Assembly: GCA_002409745.1 (NCBI GenBank)
Contig: DHOU01000035.1
Location: 1-15,217 of the forward strand
DNA length: 15,217 nucleotides
DNA from: Bacteroidales bacterium UBA5382
Lineage (GTDB): Bacteria > Bacteroidota > Bacteroidia > Bacteroidales > Dysgonomonadaceae
Direction of reading: 5' to 3'
Shown here: piece after piece, positions 1 through 7,031 of the stretch
Numbering within the stretch: position 1 is the stretch's first letter
Layout: each line of letters begins with the position of its first letter
The notes under the pieces: generated by a model
Told to the model about the DNA's origin: nothing
Database searches by the model: none
Seen by the model: only the letters and a program-made list of their open reading frames with translations
Position numbers and translations under genes: made by a program

Positions 1-235
1 GATGGTTTGTTATATAGAAGATAAGACTTTTTTCATTTCATCCGCCGCACGCAATATCTCTTCATTTAATTGAATGTGCAACAAGGTTTAAAAAGCTCCC
101 TTCACCGTTAACCAAATATAAAAATGCAACAATTTCTACATTTTTTCGAAACTCTTTTTTTTGCCGATTGTTTTAACTGAACTTTTTTAAAGTAAAAAGT
201 AAAACGGAATTATTCATTTTTAAAATCTAAAAACA
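1..235. other. left-edge intergenic region
   Basis: No convincing gene is present. On the minus strand CAAATATA at 113-120 reads TATATTTG, an exact fit to the Bacteroidetes -7 box TAnnTTTG, but no good -33 box precedes it. Downstream of it on that strand a short frame without an ATG at its head ends in a TAA at 10-12; its last codons would read EILRAADEMKKVLSSI, which looks protein-like but is too short to call. The plus-strand leader of the gene at 236 is AT-rich and shows no clear promoter or Shine-Dalgarno sequence. Confidence 0.4.
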
Positions 236-979
236 ATGCCTATAGCAAGACATTTTTCAACCAGTGCGGTTAACATGTTGACCGCTTCGGCAACCATTAT
301 CGACAATGGAATAGAAGTGAAAGACTTCTTAGTAACCGAACGCCCGGCTTGGGAAGACCCGTTTCTCCCCAACCAGAAAACAAGGATAGACAAGGCTATC
401 AAAGAAATACTCGGTATCGACAACGCAGATGAATTACACAGGAGAACTGAAGATGTAAATAAAGCGCGTGCTGAGGCTTTGATTCATTTAGGTAAATTTA
501 AAGCGCAGGTCAAAGAGGATTTCAGTTCCATCAAACCCCAGAGAAATAATATCCTGACATCATTAGGGCTTATGAGTGGAGGACGTTTTATCCGTCTGGA
601 TCGCCTCGACGACGAGGAATTTTCGCAAATGCTCCAAACTTTCAAAAAAGGGCTTTCACCCGAGATGCGCGCCGAAATTGAAGCTAAAGGTACCAATCCG
701 GCTCATATCGATGCGATTCTGACCAAAGCTGATGAGTTTTATCCCCTAAACATTCAGCAGGAACATCTTAAAAACGTAAGCAAGACGCTTACCGATAAAC
801 AGGAAGAGGAACTCAATGCTATTTATGATGATGTTTCATCTTTTGCAAAGATTTCCCGCCAGTTTTACAGAAGCGCTCCGAAAAGCCAGCGCGATAAGTT
901 TTCGTTTAGCGCCATCCTCCGCCAACAGGGCCGTGCCATTAAGAAGGAAAAAGAAGAAGAAAAAGAAACAGCGAAATAA
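236..979 (+). CDS. hypothetical charged protein, 247 aa
   Basis: I do not recognise a named family. The protein is soluble-looking, with no signal peptide or membrane segment. After a short N-terminal part (MPIARHFSTSAVNMLTASAT) it becomes rich in Lys, Glu, Asp and Arg and is predicted by eye to be mostly helical. It ends in a strongly charged tail (KKEKEEEKETAK). The length and clean composition, the ATG in an AT-rich leader, and a hairpin 33 bp after the stop support a real gene. It has no enzyme-like motif. It is followed on the same strand by a small membrane protein gene, about 165 bp away, and the hairpin between them suggests separate transcription. A cytosolic structural or nucleoid-associated role would be guesswork. 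Confidence 0.7.
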   Translation: MPIARHFSTSAVNMLTASATIIDNGIEVKDFLVTERPAWEDPFLPNQKTRIDKAIKEILGIDNADELHRRTEDVNKARAEALIHLGKFKAQVKEDFSSIKPQRNNILTSLGLMSGGRFIRLDRLDDEEFSQMLQTFKKGLSPEMRAEIEAKGTNPAHIDAILTKADEFYPLNIQQEHLKNVSKTLTDKQEEELNAIYDDVSSFAKISRQFYRSAPKSQRDKFSFSAILRQQGRAIKKEKEEEKETAK

Positions 980-1011
980 CAAGTTTAATCTAAACGGGGG
1001 TATCTGTTTTT

Positions 1012-1052
1012 ACAGCCTTTGTGCAATTAATTTAAACAGGCACAAGGGCTGT
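1012..1052 (+). terminator. hairpin terminator after the 247-aa gene
   Basis: A 13-bp inverted repeat (ACAGCCTTTGTGC at 1012-1024, GCACAAGGGCTGT at 1040-1052) has a 15-nt AT-rich loop. The only non-Watson-Crick pair is a G-U wobble in the plus-strand RNA, so the stem pairs best as plus-strand RNA. The downstream tail (ATTTCGTT) is poor in U, so it may act weakly or serve mainly as a 3' stabiliser. Confidence 0.55.
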
Positions 1053-1144
1053 ATTTCGTTGAGTATCTTCCACTGAAATAAGGATAATCACACTTCGCTA
1101 AAAATATTTTGAAAGCTATTACCATCGTCATTCGCAGGAAAATA

Positions 1145-1351
1145 ATGACTAAGAATCTGTTTAAATTTATTTCGCGATTCAAAAAGAATTATTTTTTAGC
1201 AGTGTTCTTTCTTGTTTTGGCGATAATAGCGGGCTATTTGAGCCAAATAAGAGGAAGAAGAATACAAAAAAGAAACTTTTTGAAGGCGAAGAATCGTTTC
1301 ATTACAGCCTTTCGCAAGAAATTTAAACAGTTTCTAAATTTAAAACATTAA
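1145..1351 (+). CDS. small basic single-span membrane protein, 68 aa
   Basis: The frame is also open from a TTG at 1109, but the ATG at 1145, preceded by AGGA about 5 bases upstream, gives the more natural start, MTKNLFKFISRFKKNY. Residues about 15-33 (YFLAVFFLVLAIIAGYLS) form one hydrophobic span. It is preceded by a basic segment and followed by a very basic C-terminal half (RGRRIQKR and several further Lys/Arg). The pattern fits a small inner-membrane protein, but no family is recognised. It lies between a hairpin and the 21-bp repeat array, and an AAGAGG motif begins at its last base. A non-coding explanation cannot be excluded because the protein is short. Confidence 0.45.
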   Translation: MTKNLFKFISRFKKNYFLAVFFLVLAIIAGYLSQIRGRRIQKRNFLKAKNRFITAFRKKFKQFLNLKH

Positions 1352-1389
1352 AGAGGATGATCATGAAAAGAACGGTCACAATATGTTGA

Positions 1390-1627
1390 CGTGGCAACGG
1401 TAGTTAGGCATTTGTCACTTTCCGCAATCGGTTTGGCAATCAGAGCAATCCATTTGGCAATGATAGAAGTTCGTTTGGCAACGCCCTTTATGATTTTGGC
1501 AATACCCTTTAGACGTTTGCCGGCGCTCTTTATTGTTTTGGCATCTTTGAAAATATTTTCGGCAATAATAGAATCTGTTTTGGCAACGCCCTTTGCATTT
1601 TTGGCAACGCTCTTTATTAATTTGGCA
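1390..1627. repeat. degenerate 21-bp tandem array, 12 landmarks
   Basis: The landmark TGGCA, or a one- or two-base variant, occurs at 1392, 1413, 1434, 1455, 1476, 1497, 1518, 1539, 1560, 1581, 1602 and 1623, exactly 21 bp apart with no slip. Several units also share CCCTTTAT after the core (for example 1482-1489). The rest of each unit has diverged. Because 21 is divisible by three, both strands stay open. The minus strand reads as Ala-Lys-x-x-Lys-x-Val heptads and the plus strand as hydrophobic Leu-Ala heptads. Neither frame has a good start: the minus frame begins at 1761, inside the kinase gene, and the array lies beyond that gene's terminator. It is therefore listed as a repeat and not as a gene. 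Confidence 0.9.
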
Positions 1628-1628
1628 T

Positions 1629-1657
1629 AAAAAACAAGGCCGAGACCTATTCCGGCC
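1629..1657 (-). terminator. intrinsic terminator of the cytidylate kinase-like gene
   Basis: On the minus strand GGCCG (1657-1653) pairs with CGGCC (1642-1638) across a 10-nt loop, followed directly by TTGTTTTTT. The stop codon of the kinase-like gene (1647-1649) lies in the loop, so the last codons form the left arm. This is the clearest rho-independent terminator in the window and it separates the minus-strand genes from the 21-bp array. Confidence 0.75.
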
Positions 1658-2288
1658 GTTGCAGTTTCTGTTTCAAAAACTCCTGTATAAAATCGGTCGT
1701 GGCTTCGATGCCCAATATCGACGAATTTATACATACATGATACGACGCGGCGGCGCCCCACACCTTGTTGCTATAATAATTGTAATACCCGGCACGTTTT
1801 TTGTCGATCTTTTCAATCAACTCGAGCGCTTTTTTACCCGTCAATCCATAGTAATCCTCCACACGTTTTATCCGGTCATCTTGCTCGGCGCTGATAAACA
1901 CATTCAACATGCGCGGATGGTCGCGCAAAATATAGTCGGCGCAACGCCCGACAAAGATGCACGATTTCTCACGGGCCAAATCGCGTATCACATCGCTCTG
2001 GATCTGGAAAAGCGTTTCGTTCCAAAGATAATTATTGGAAAAGCCTTCATCCATGATCGATGTTTTAATTCCCAGGAAACCGCCGGTTAATGTGAAGCGT
2101 TTTTTTTCGTCCGCCTCTTCAAAAACTTCCTTTGACAATCCGCTCTGCTTGGAAGCCAATGCAATCAATTCCTTATCATAAAACGAAATACCTAATCGCT
2201 CCGACAAAAGCCGGCCTATCTGACGGCCGCCGCTTCCCAATTGGCGCCCGATGTTAATAATAAAATTGTCCTTCATATTTTTATTCAT
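1647..2288 (-). CDS. cytidylate kinase-like family protein, 213 aa
   Basis: The N-terminus carries a glycine-rich loop, GRQLGSGGRQIG at residues 14-25, in the place where CMP kinases have their P-loop. The Lys-Ser/Thr of a classical Walker A is replaced by Gly-Arg, as I recall for the cytidylate kinase-like (Cytidylate_kin2-type) proteins of Bacteroidetes and Firmicutes. Further family-like segments are FVGRCADYIL (about 112-121) and a basic stretch around DRIKRVEDYYGL. It is probably a cytosolic nucleotide-binding phosphotransferase, but the substrate is uncertain and it should not be taken for the housekeeping cmk. The start could be Met1 or Met5; neither has a strong Shine-Dalgarno sequence. 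It follows the MATE gene by 49 bp on the same strand and is probably cotranscribed with it. Confidence 0.8.
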   Translation of the reverse strand: MNKNMKDNFIINIGRQLGSGGRQIGRLLSERLGISFYDKELIALASKQSGLSKEVFEEADEKKRFTLTGGFLGIKTSIMDEGFSNNYLWNETLFQIQSDVIRDLAREKSCIFVGRCADYILRDHPRMLNVFISAEQDDRIKRVEDYYGLTGKKALELIEKIDKKRAGYYNYYSNKVWGAAASYHVCINSSILGIEATTDFIQEFLKQKLQRPE

Positions 2289-2337
2289 CTAAGAAACTGT
2301 TTTGAATTTTCCGAATGAGCTAATTTTGTTTATTCTT

Positions 2338-3720
2338 TTATGCGTTCTGTTCGACCGCAGGCAGCTCTTCGCGCTCTTTTATTTTAAATTGACGGAATTG
2401 ATAAATCAACATAATGGCCGCGACAACGCTCGAAATCAAATCGGCAACAGGCATGCTGTACCAGATGCCGTCGATTCCCCAATAACGGGGAAGAATTAAT
2501 AAACAGGGCAACAGGAATAATAGTTGCCGGCTGAGCGACATAAATATCGCTTTGCCCACCATCCCGATGCTTTGGAAAAAATTGGAGGTAACCATTTGAA
2601 ATCCGATAATCGGATAGGTCAAAAAGACAATATGCAACCCGTTGCGCGAAAGGGCTATCAGTTCTTTGTCACTGGTAAACATCGAAGCGATCTGTTCCGG
2701 AAAAAAGTACACCACAAGGAATCCGAAAGTCGTGATGCATGTCGCCGCGATGATCGATTTTTTCAATACCTCCGTCACTCTCTTGAAAAGCAGGGCGCCG
2801 AAGTTATAGCCGGCAATCGGCTGCATACCCTGATTCAATCCCATCACAATCATGACAAACAGATAGGCGATACGGTTGACAATGCCGTAAGCTCCTACCG
2901 CTAAATCGCCTCCCGTGCGCAACAACCCTTGATTGATCACAATCACAATCAGGCAGGCCACGGCATTCATCATAAAAGGCGACAGGCCGATGGAAAGGGA
3001 ATCCACTACAATTTTTTTATGAAGTTTAAAGGCGCTTTTTTGAAGGTAAATAAAATTCTTTTTATTACTGAAGAATTTCAATTGCCAGATCAGCATCACC
3101 GTTTGCGAAATAACGGTAGCCCAAGCGCTTCCCTTTATTCCCCACTGGAATACGAAAATAAACAGCGGATTGAGCACCAGATTGATCAAAACGGTAAATA
3201 TAGTCGCATACATGGCTTTCTCGGGACTTCCGGCCGAACGAAGCATGCCGTTTAATCCCAGGTACATGTGTGTCACCACATTTCCCAGCAAAATAATATG
3301 CATAAAGTCCCGGGCATAAGGGATGGTGGCATCGCTGGCGCCGAAAAAATACAGAATCGGATCCAGAAAAATAAAAGCGACAACCGAAAAGCCTACGCCG
3401 AAAATAACATTCAACGTGAGTTCGTTTCCTAAAATAACATTCGCGGTTTCGTAATCTTTCTGCCCCATGCGTATGGAGAGCAACGTTGCCGCGCCCGCCC
3501 CCACCAGCGAGCCGAATGCAGCCGCCAGATTCATCAACGGGAACGTAATGGCCAATCCCGAGATAGCCAGCGCACCGACACCATGCCCGATAAAAATACT
3601 ATCGGTAATATGGTATAGCGAGGATGCCGTCATGGCTATAATAGCCGGGATGGCATATTGAATCAGCAACTTGCCTATTTTCTCCGTTCCTAATTCCGTT
3701 GGATTTTTTACTACACTCAT
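2338..3720 (-). CDS. MATE family multidrug efflux transporter, 460 aa
   Basis: An integral membrane protein with about twelve hydrophobic spans over 460 residues, the usual MATE length. The N-terminal lobe begins with the typical KIGKLLIQYAIPAIIAM and IFIGHGVGALAISGLA. Then come GSLVGAGAATLLSIRMGQ and the NGMLRSAGSPEKAM loop between spans 4 and 5. The second lobe repeats the pattern (GLNQGMQPIAGYNFGA). MATE pumps export cationic drugs or metabolites using a Na+ or H+ gradient; the substrate here cannot be read from sequence. It resembles the MepA-like branch. A good -7 box lies 37 bp upstream of the start. The cytidylate kinase-like gene follows 49 bp downstream and probably shares its transcript. 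Confidence 0.92.
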   Translation of the reverse strand: MSVVKNPTELGTEKIGKLLIQYAIPAIIAMTASSLYHITDSIFIGHGVGALAISGLAITFPLMNLAAAFGSLVGAGAATLLSIRMGQKDYETANVILGNELTLNVIFGVGFSVVAFIFLDPILYFFGASDATIPYARDFMHIILLGNVVTHMYLGLNGMLRSAGSPEKAMYATIFTVLINLVLNPLFIFVFQWGIKGSAWATVISQTVMLIWQLKFFSNKKNFIYLQKSAFKLHKKIVVDSLSIGLSPFMMNAVACLIVIVINQGLLRTGGDLAVGAYGIVNRIAYLFVMIVMGLNQGMQPIAGYNFGALLFKRVTEVLKKSIIAATCITTFGFLVVYFFPEQIASMFTSDKELIALSRNGLHIVFLTYPIIGFQMVTSNFFQSIGMVGKAIFMSLSRQLLFLLPCLLILPRYWGIDGIWYSMPVADLISSVVAAIMLIYQFRQFKIKEREELPAVEQNA

Positions 3721-3756
3721 TCTTTTATTTTCTTTTTTCTATTCAATTTGCGGGCG

Positions 3757-3764
3757 CAAAGCTA
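3757..3764 (-). promoter_or_regulatory. -7 promoter box for the MATE gene
   Basis: CAAAGCTA on the plus strand is TAGCTTTG on the minus strand, an exact fit to TAnnTTTG, 37 bp upstream of the MATE start codon. No clear TTTG -33 box is found at the usual distance, so the call rests on the -7 box and its position. Confidence 0.5.
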
Positions 3765-3793
3765 CTAAAAAAGAAGCATACCATTTTGTTAAA

Positions 3794-3816
3794 CATAAAA
3801 AAGAATTGTTTACAAT
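3794..3816 (-). terminator. possible weak terminator after the S41 gene
   Basis: Just beyond the stop codon, the minus strand has a short AT-rich stem ATTGT/ACAAT (3816-3812 with 3809-3805) followed by TCTTTTTT. The stem is too weak to be certain; the stronger hairpin is inside the coding end of the gene. Confidence 0.3.
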
Positions 3817-3820
3817 CACC

Positions 3821-5521
3821 TTACCGCCTTCGGGGTATCGTTCCTCTTCCCTCGAGCGTGGTTTGCAACGACGCCCGAGGGAAGAGAGATATTTTTTCGT
3901 CGCGTATCAAATCAAGGATATAGGCTATTTCAGCATCTTTATCACAATGATATTTTAAAAAGATCTCTTTTGTCAAGGGATAGTCCGGTCGGAATATCGA
4001 TTCTGGGATAAGATATTCCGGATCAAATAACTGAAAAGAGTTCGAAACAGAACCGCGAATGCCGGTGTGTTGCAGCCTATAATAAGTGCTCCCGATTCCA
4101 TTATTGTATGCCTGCATAGAAGGCACACCCACAATAACGGCATCGCAAATTTCTTTTAATAAAAAAGCATACTGAAAAGCGGCGCTAAAAGTAGCAGGTG
4201 AGGTTATGACTATTATTTTAGGGGAATATACCACACTGCCGTCAATGCTTTCGAGCAATTTCCACTCGCTGAAATCTTTATTGAAAGTATCCCGCAGATA
4301 TTTTTTACGACGCCCATCCAACGGCATATCGTCCGGCCAGGAATTGCGCATGAAGTAGCCGAACTGATAATCCCCGATTTTATAGGTTGAGCGATGACTT
4401 TCATTATATTCTTCCAACGTCATATTCATTTTCTCCAAAAACCGTTCCGATATAAGCGTATGATATTCGGCCTTACAATCGTAGGCAAAATAAGCATCCC
4501 CTTTTAGCATGTATAGTGAGGAAATATTGATGGGCATCCACCCTCCCCCATTTTCCCGTAAATCTATAATTAAATGTGTCGATTCGTTTTTCTTCATATC
4601 ATGAAGCAAATCGAAGAACGTTTCGGCAAACGAAGGAAGCTTTCGAATCGCTTCTTCATAGCTGTCCGGAACCGATCCGAGATGACACTTTTCATATAAC
4701 ATCGAAAGAGTATGCGTATAATCCTGTCCCCATTGTTTTTGCAGTTCGATTACTTCACGCGAAAAAGTCGATGGATAACGCAAACAAGCTACTTTTTTAG
4801 GAGCATCTACATAGCGATAAGCAAAAGGCGCGTCGTTCCGAGCATCCTTTCCTGCGTCCGGAGGAGATGGTAACAACGATTTTTTATCATCAAACGAAAC
4901 ATAAGATATGGTTTTGACGACGGAACGGCCTTCCGGCAATAACAACTTTATTTCGAGCTCCTTAGGGTCAATAGAGCCGAGTAGTTTTTGAGTTGAACGA
5001 TAAGACATTAATGCTTGAGCCAATTCAAAATAAGCGCCGTATTTATTTTCTACCGGTTTTATCCGTTGGACATTCTGTAGTAATGTCTCCACGGGAATAG
5101 TATTCACTGCGACTAAACAAGCTCCATTCAGCATCTCTTTTTCGGAACGGCTTATAACCAAACCGTCTGTAGTAATTTTAAAACTCACGGGAAGGATGCT
5201 ATCCGTCGAATGATCTTCTTGAGGTTCTTGTACAAGAAAAGTGTGTCCATCGTGCATTTTTGCCACAAAATTCGAAAGTCTGTCATAAAATGCAGGCGCG
5301 GTCAATCCTCCTTCGGGTATACTGTCGATAAGTGTTTGGATCTGTTTATGAAATTGTATTTTACCGCCGAATTTAAGATATGGTTCAGGATGAGTATTTT
5401 CCAAAATATCGACAAATTCTCTCACATCCTCAATCAATATAGATCTAGAATACACATGTTGTGCCGATAATAAACTCCCATTTAGGCAAACAACAAATAA
5501 TAGAATAATTCTTTTTGCCAT
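3821..5521 (-). CDS. secreted S41-family (C-terminal processing-like) peptidase, 566 aa
   Basis: A signal peptide (MAKRIILLFVVCLNG, cut near SLLSA-Q) sends this protein out of the cytoplasm. Family marks, numbered from the chosen start, are HDGHTF at 90-95, DLRENGGGW at 320-328, and the nucleophile region TSPATFSAAF at 440-449 with Ser446 in the usual TFSAA context. The acidic residue that often follows FSAA is Phe here. The start chosen is the second in-frame ATG: a GGAGG at 5531-5535 lies 9 bases before it but directly abuts the ATG at 5530. S41 enzymes are serine peptidases related to tail-specific proteases; the substrate is unknown. The last ~20 residues (from about LFPRASLQ) are encoded by an inverted repeat and look like an appended tail, not a family domain. 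Confidence 0.82.
   Translation of the reverse strand: MAKRIILLFVVCLNGSLLSAQHVYSRSILIEDVREFVDILENTHPEPYLKFGGKIQFHKQIQTLIDSIPEGGLTAPAFYDRLSNFVAKMHDGHTFLVQEPQEDHSTDSILPVSFKITTDGLVISRSEKEMLNGACLVAVNTIPVETLLQNVQRIKPVENKYGAYFELAQALMSYRSTQKLLGSIDPKELEIKLLLPEGRSVVKTISYVSFDDKKSLLPSPPDAGKDARNDAPFAYRYVDAPKKVACLRYPSTFSREVIELQKQWGQDYTHTLSMLYEKCHLGSVPDSYEEAIRKLPSFAETFFDLLHDMKKNESTHLIIDLRENGGGWMPINISSLYMLKGDAYFAYDCKAEYHTLISERFLEKMNMTLEEYNESHRSTYKIGDYQFGYFMRNSWPDDMPLDGRRKKYLRDTFNKDFSEWKLLESIDGSVVYSPKIIVITSPATFSAAFQYAFLLKEICDAVIVGVPSMQAYNNGIGSTYYRLQHTGIRGSVSNSFQLFDPEYLIPESIFRPDYPLTKEIFLKYHCDKDAEIAYILDLIRDEKISLFPRASLQTTLEGRGTIPRRR
3844..3886 (-). repeat. 16-bp-stem inverted repeat inside the S41 gene end
   Basis: CTCTTCCCTCG at 3844-3854 is perfectly complementary to CGAGGGAAGAG at 3876-3886. 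Inside it, GCGT and ACGC (3856-3859, 3871-3874) extend the stem, the junction being a G-U pair in minus-strand RNA, so 16 pairs enclose an 11-nt loop. It occupies codons 546-560 of the S41 gene. On the minus strand no T-run follows; on the plus strand ATTTTTT comes 4 bases later. It may be a dispersed intergenic repeat that the reading frame runs into. Confidence 0.75.
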
Positions 5522-5597
5522 ATTCGCCATCCTCCATCCTTTATTAGCCTACTGGGGGTGCCGTTCCAAGCGAAACTCCCGGCAAGGTCGATGAATT

Positions 5598-7028
5598 TCA
5601 ATATTTTATATTCTTAAACAGCACGCGGTTCTCCCGAGCCTCGTTTAAGCGCGACAACATATCCTCCCGGGTAAACCGGGTGAAATCGGTATGTTTGTTT
5701 CCTAAAATCTGTTGCAACAATGTCCGCAGCTCGTCCTCCGAAAACTGTTCGATGATTTCATTGAAAGGCTCTTTCGAACCAATCTCAAAGCGGATAAACG
5801 CCAACCGGGATTTAGCGGTCGGATAATCGGGCGACAAATTCAACAATTGATCCAGATAACCGGCGGCTTGTTCATATTTCTCTTGTGCAATACTGATGTT
5901 GGCCAATCGATCGATAATATCTTCATTTTCTTCCGAGATAAGCGCCGCTTTCATATAAGCCGCTTCGGCCCGCACCAAATCATTATCGTTGAAAGCCAAT
6001 TCGCCTTCGAGCATAAAGTAGTCGAGCGATGCATGGTCTTCTTCAGGAACCTCCTCAAACAACCGGTGCGCCATATCCGTATCCCCTTGATAAATATACA
6101 CAAAAGCGCGTTTAATAAGAATGCCGGCGGGGCCGAACTGCGCTTCTTTTTTGTCGAGCAACTTCATCATCCGGTCGTACTCCCCCATCACTTCGTATGC
6201 CTCGAACAACGAATCATACAAGCTTTCGTCATTCGGTGCTTGTGAAATACACTCTTCAAACAGCCGGATGGATTCGGCTACGTTTTCGTTCAGATAAAGG
6301 GCCAGAGCCTTTAACTTCCGTACCGACACATCTTTATCATTGATGGTAAGTGCAAAATCGAAGGCATCGATGGCTTTGTCGTACTGCTCATTCATCGAAT
6401 AGAGTTTTCCTATATTCACCCAGGCTTCAAACGAATACGGGTTCGCATCGAGCAGAAGGTTATTATAGAGGATGGCTTCTTCAAAGTCGCCTTTCATCTC
6501 ATAAGCATATGCCAAGTCGGTCAGGACATCGGCATTATCATCCTCAATCTTGAGGCTTTCCTGCAAAAAAGAAATGGCCCGGTCGAACAAATCCACATCA
6601 TTAAACAAAAATCCAAGCTCCGTGATAAATTCATAGAGGTCATCAATAGCCAGTTCACTGTTTAATAATTGATTGATCAACTCATCGACTTCCTCATTGC
6701 GTTGCAGATGCAATAAACACTCGATTTTGACGAGTGCCAGGTCTATTTCATCTTCCGCAGAAGTGATGTATTTCAAATATTCGAGCGCTTCGGTGTATTG
6801 TTCGGAAAAAACGAGTGTCTTTGCTCTTAACAACATCAGTTCGGGACTACCCGGATGCATTTTCAGCCCTTCATCCAACAAAAGGAGCGACTCTTCCTCG
6901 TCGTCCATCGAATGGTAATAATCGGCCAACAGAGCAAATTCATCGGCATCCAGATACATCTGTTTACCGATGAAACGCATTTGCTCGTATTTTTCCACTA
7001 ACGCTGTTATATTGATCTCGTCATCCAT
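5598..7028 (-). CDS. tetratricopeptide repeat (TPR) protein, 476 aa
   Basis: A strongly acidic, Leu/Ala-rich helical protein made almost wholly of TPR-like 34-residue helix pairs. Clear units include EALEYLKYI, DRAISFLQESLKIEDDNADVL, EEAILYNNLLLDANPYSFEAW, DKAIDAFDFALTINDKD and EQAAGYLDQLLNLSPDYPTA. There is no signal peptide or membrane span, so it is probably cytosolic and works as a protein-binding scaffold; partners are unknown. It starts 3 bases after the glnS stop, so the two genes form an operon and may be translationally coupled. No terminator is seen after it; 76 bp separate it from the S41 gene. Confidence 0.88.
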   Translation of the reverse strand: MDDEINITALVEKYEQMRFIGKQMYLDADEFALLADYYHSMDDEEESLLLLDEGLKMHPGSPELMLLRAKTLVFSEQYTEALEYLKYITSAEDEIDLALVKIECLLHLQRNEEVDELINQLLNSELAIDDLYEFITELGFLFNDVDLFDRAISFLQESLKIEDDNADVLTDLAYAYEMKGDFEEAILYNNLLLDANPYSFEAWVNIGKLYSMNEQYDKAIDAFDFALTINDKDVSVRKLKALALYLNENVAESIRLFEECISQAPNDESLYDSLFEAYEVMGEYDRMMKLLDKKEAQFGPAGILIKRAFVYIYQGDTDMAHRLFEEVPEEDHASLDYFMLEGELAFNDNDLVRAEAAYMKAALISEENEDIIDRLANISIAQEKYEQAAGYLDQLLNLSPDYPTAKSRLAFIRFEIGSKEPFNEIIEQFSEDELRTLLQQILGNKHTDFTRFTREDMLSRLNEARENRVLFKNIKY

Positions 7029-7031
7029 TGG

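Noticed and set aside
1390..1627. CRISPR or plasmid origin iterons
   Set aside because: The units have no unique spacers and there is no replication initiator gene nearby, so an origin cannot be supported.
1391..1630. Plus-strand 79-residue hydrophobic heptad protein
   Set aside because: It needs a GTG start without its own ribosome site and its open frame follows from the 21-bp period. Kept as a repeat.
5552..5562. GGGGTnnCGTTCC motif shared by both flanks of the S41 gene (also near 3834-3844)
   Set aside because: Eleven matching bases with no wider similarity; likely chance. No transposase or target duplication is seen.
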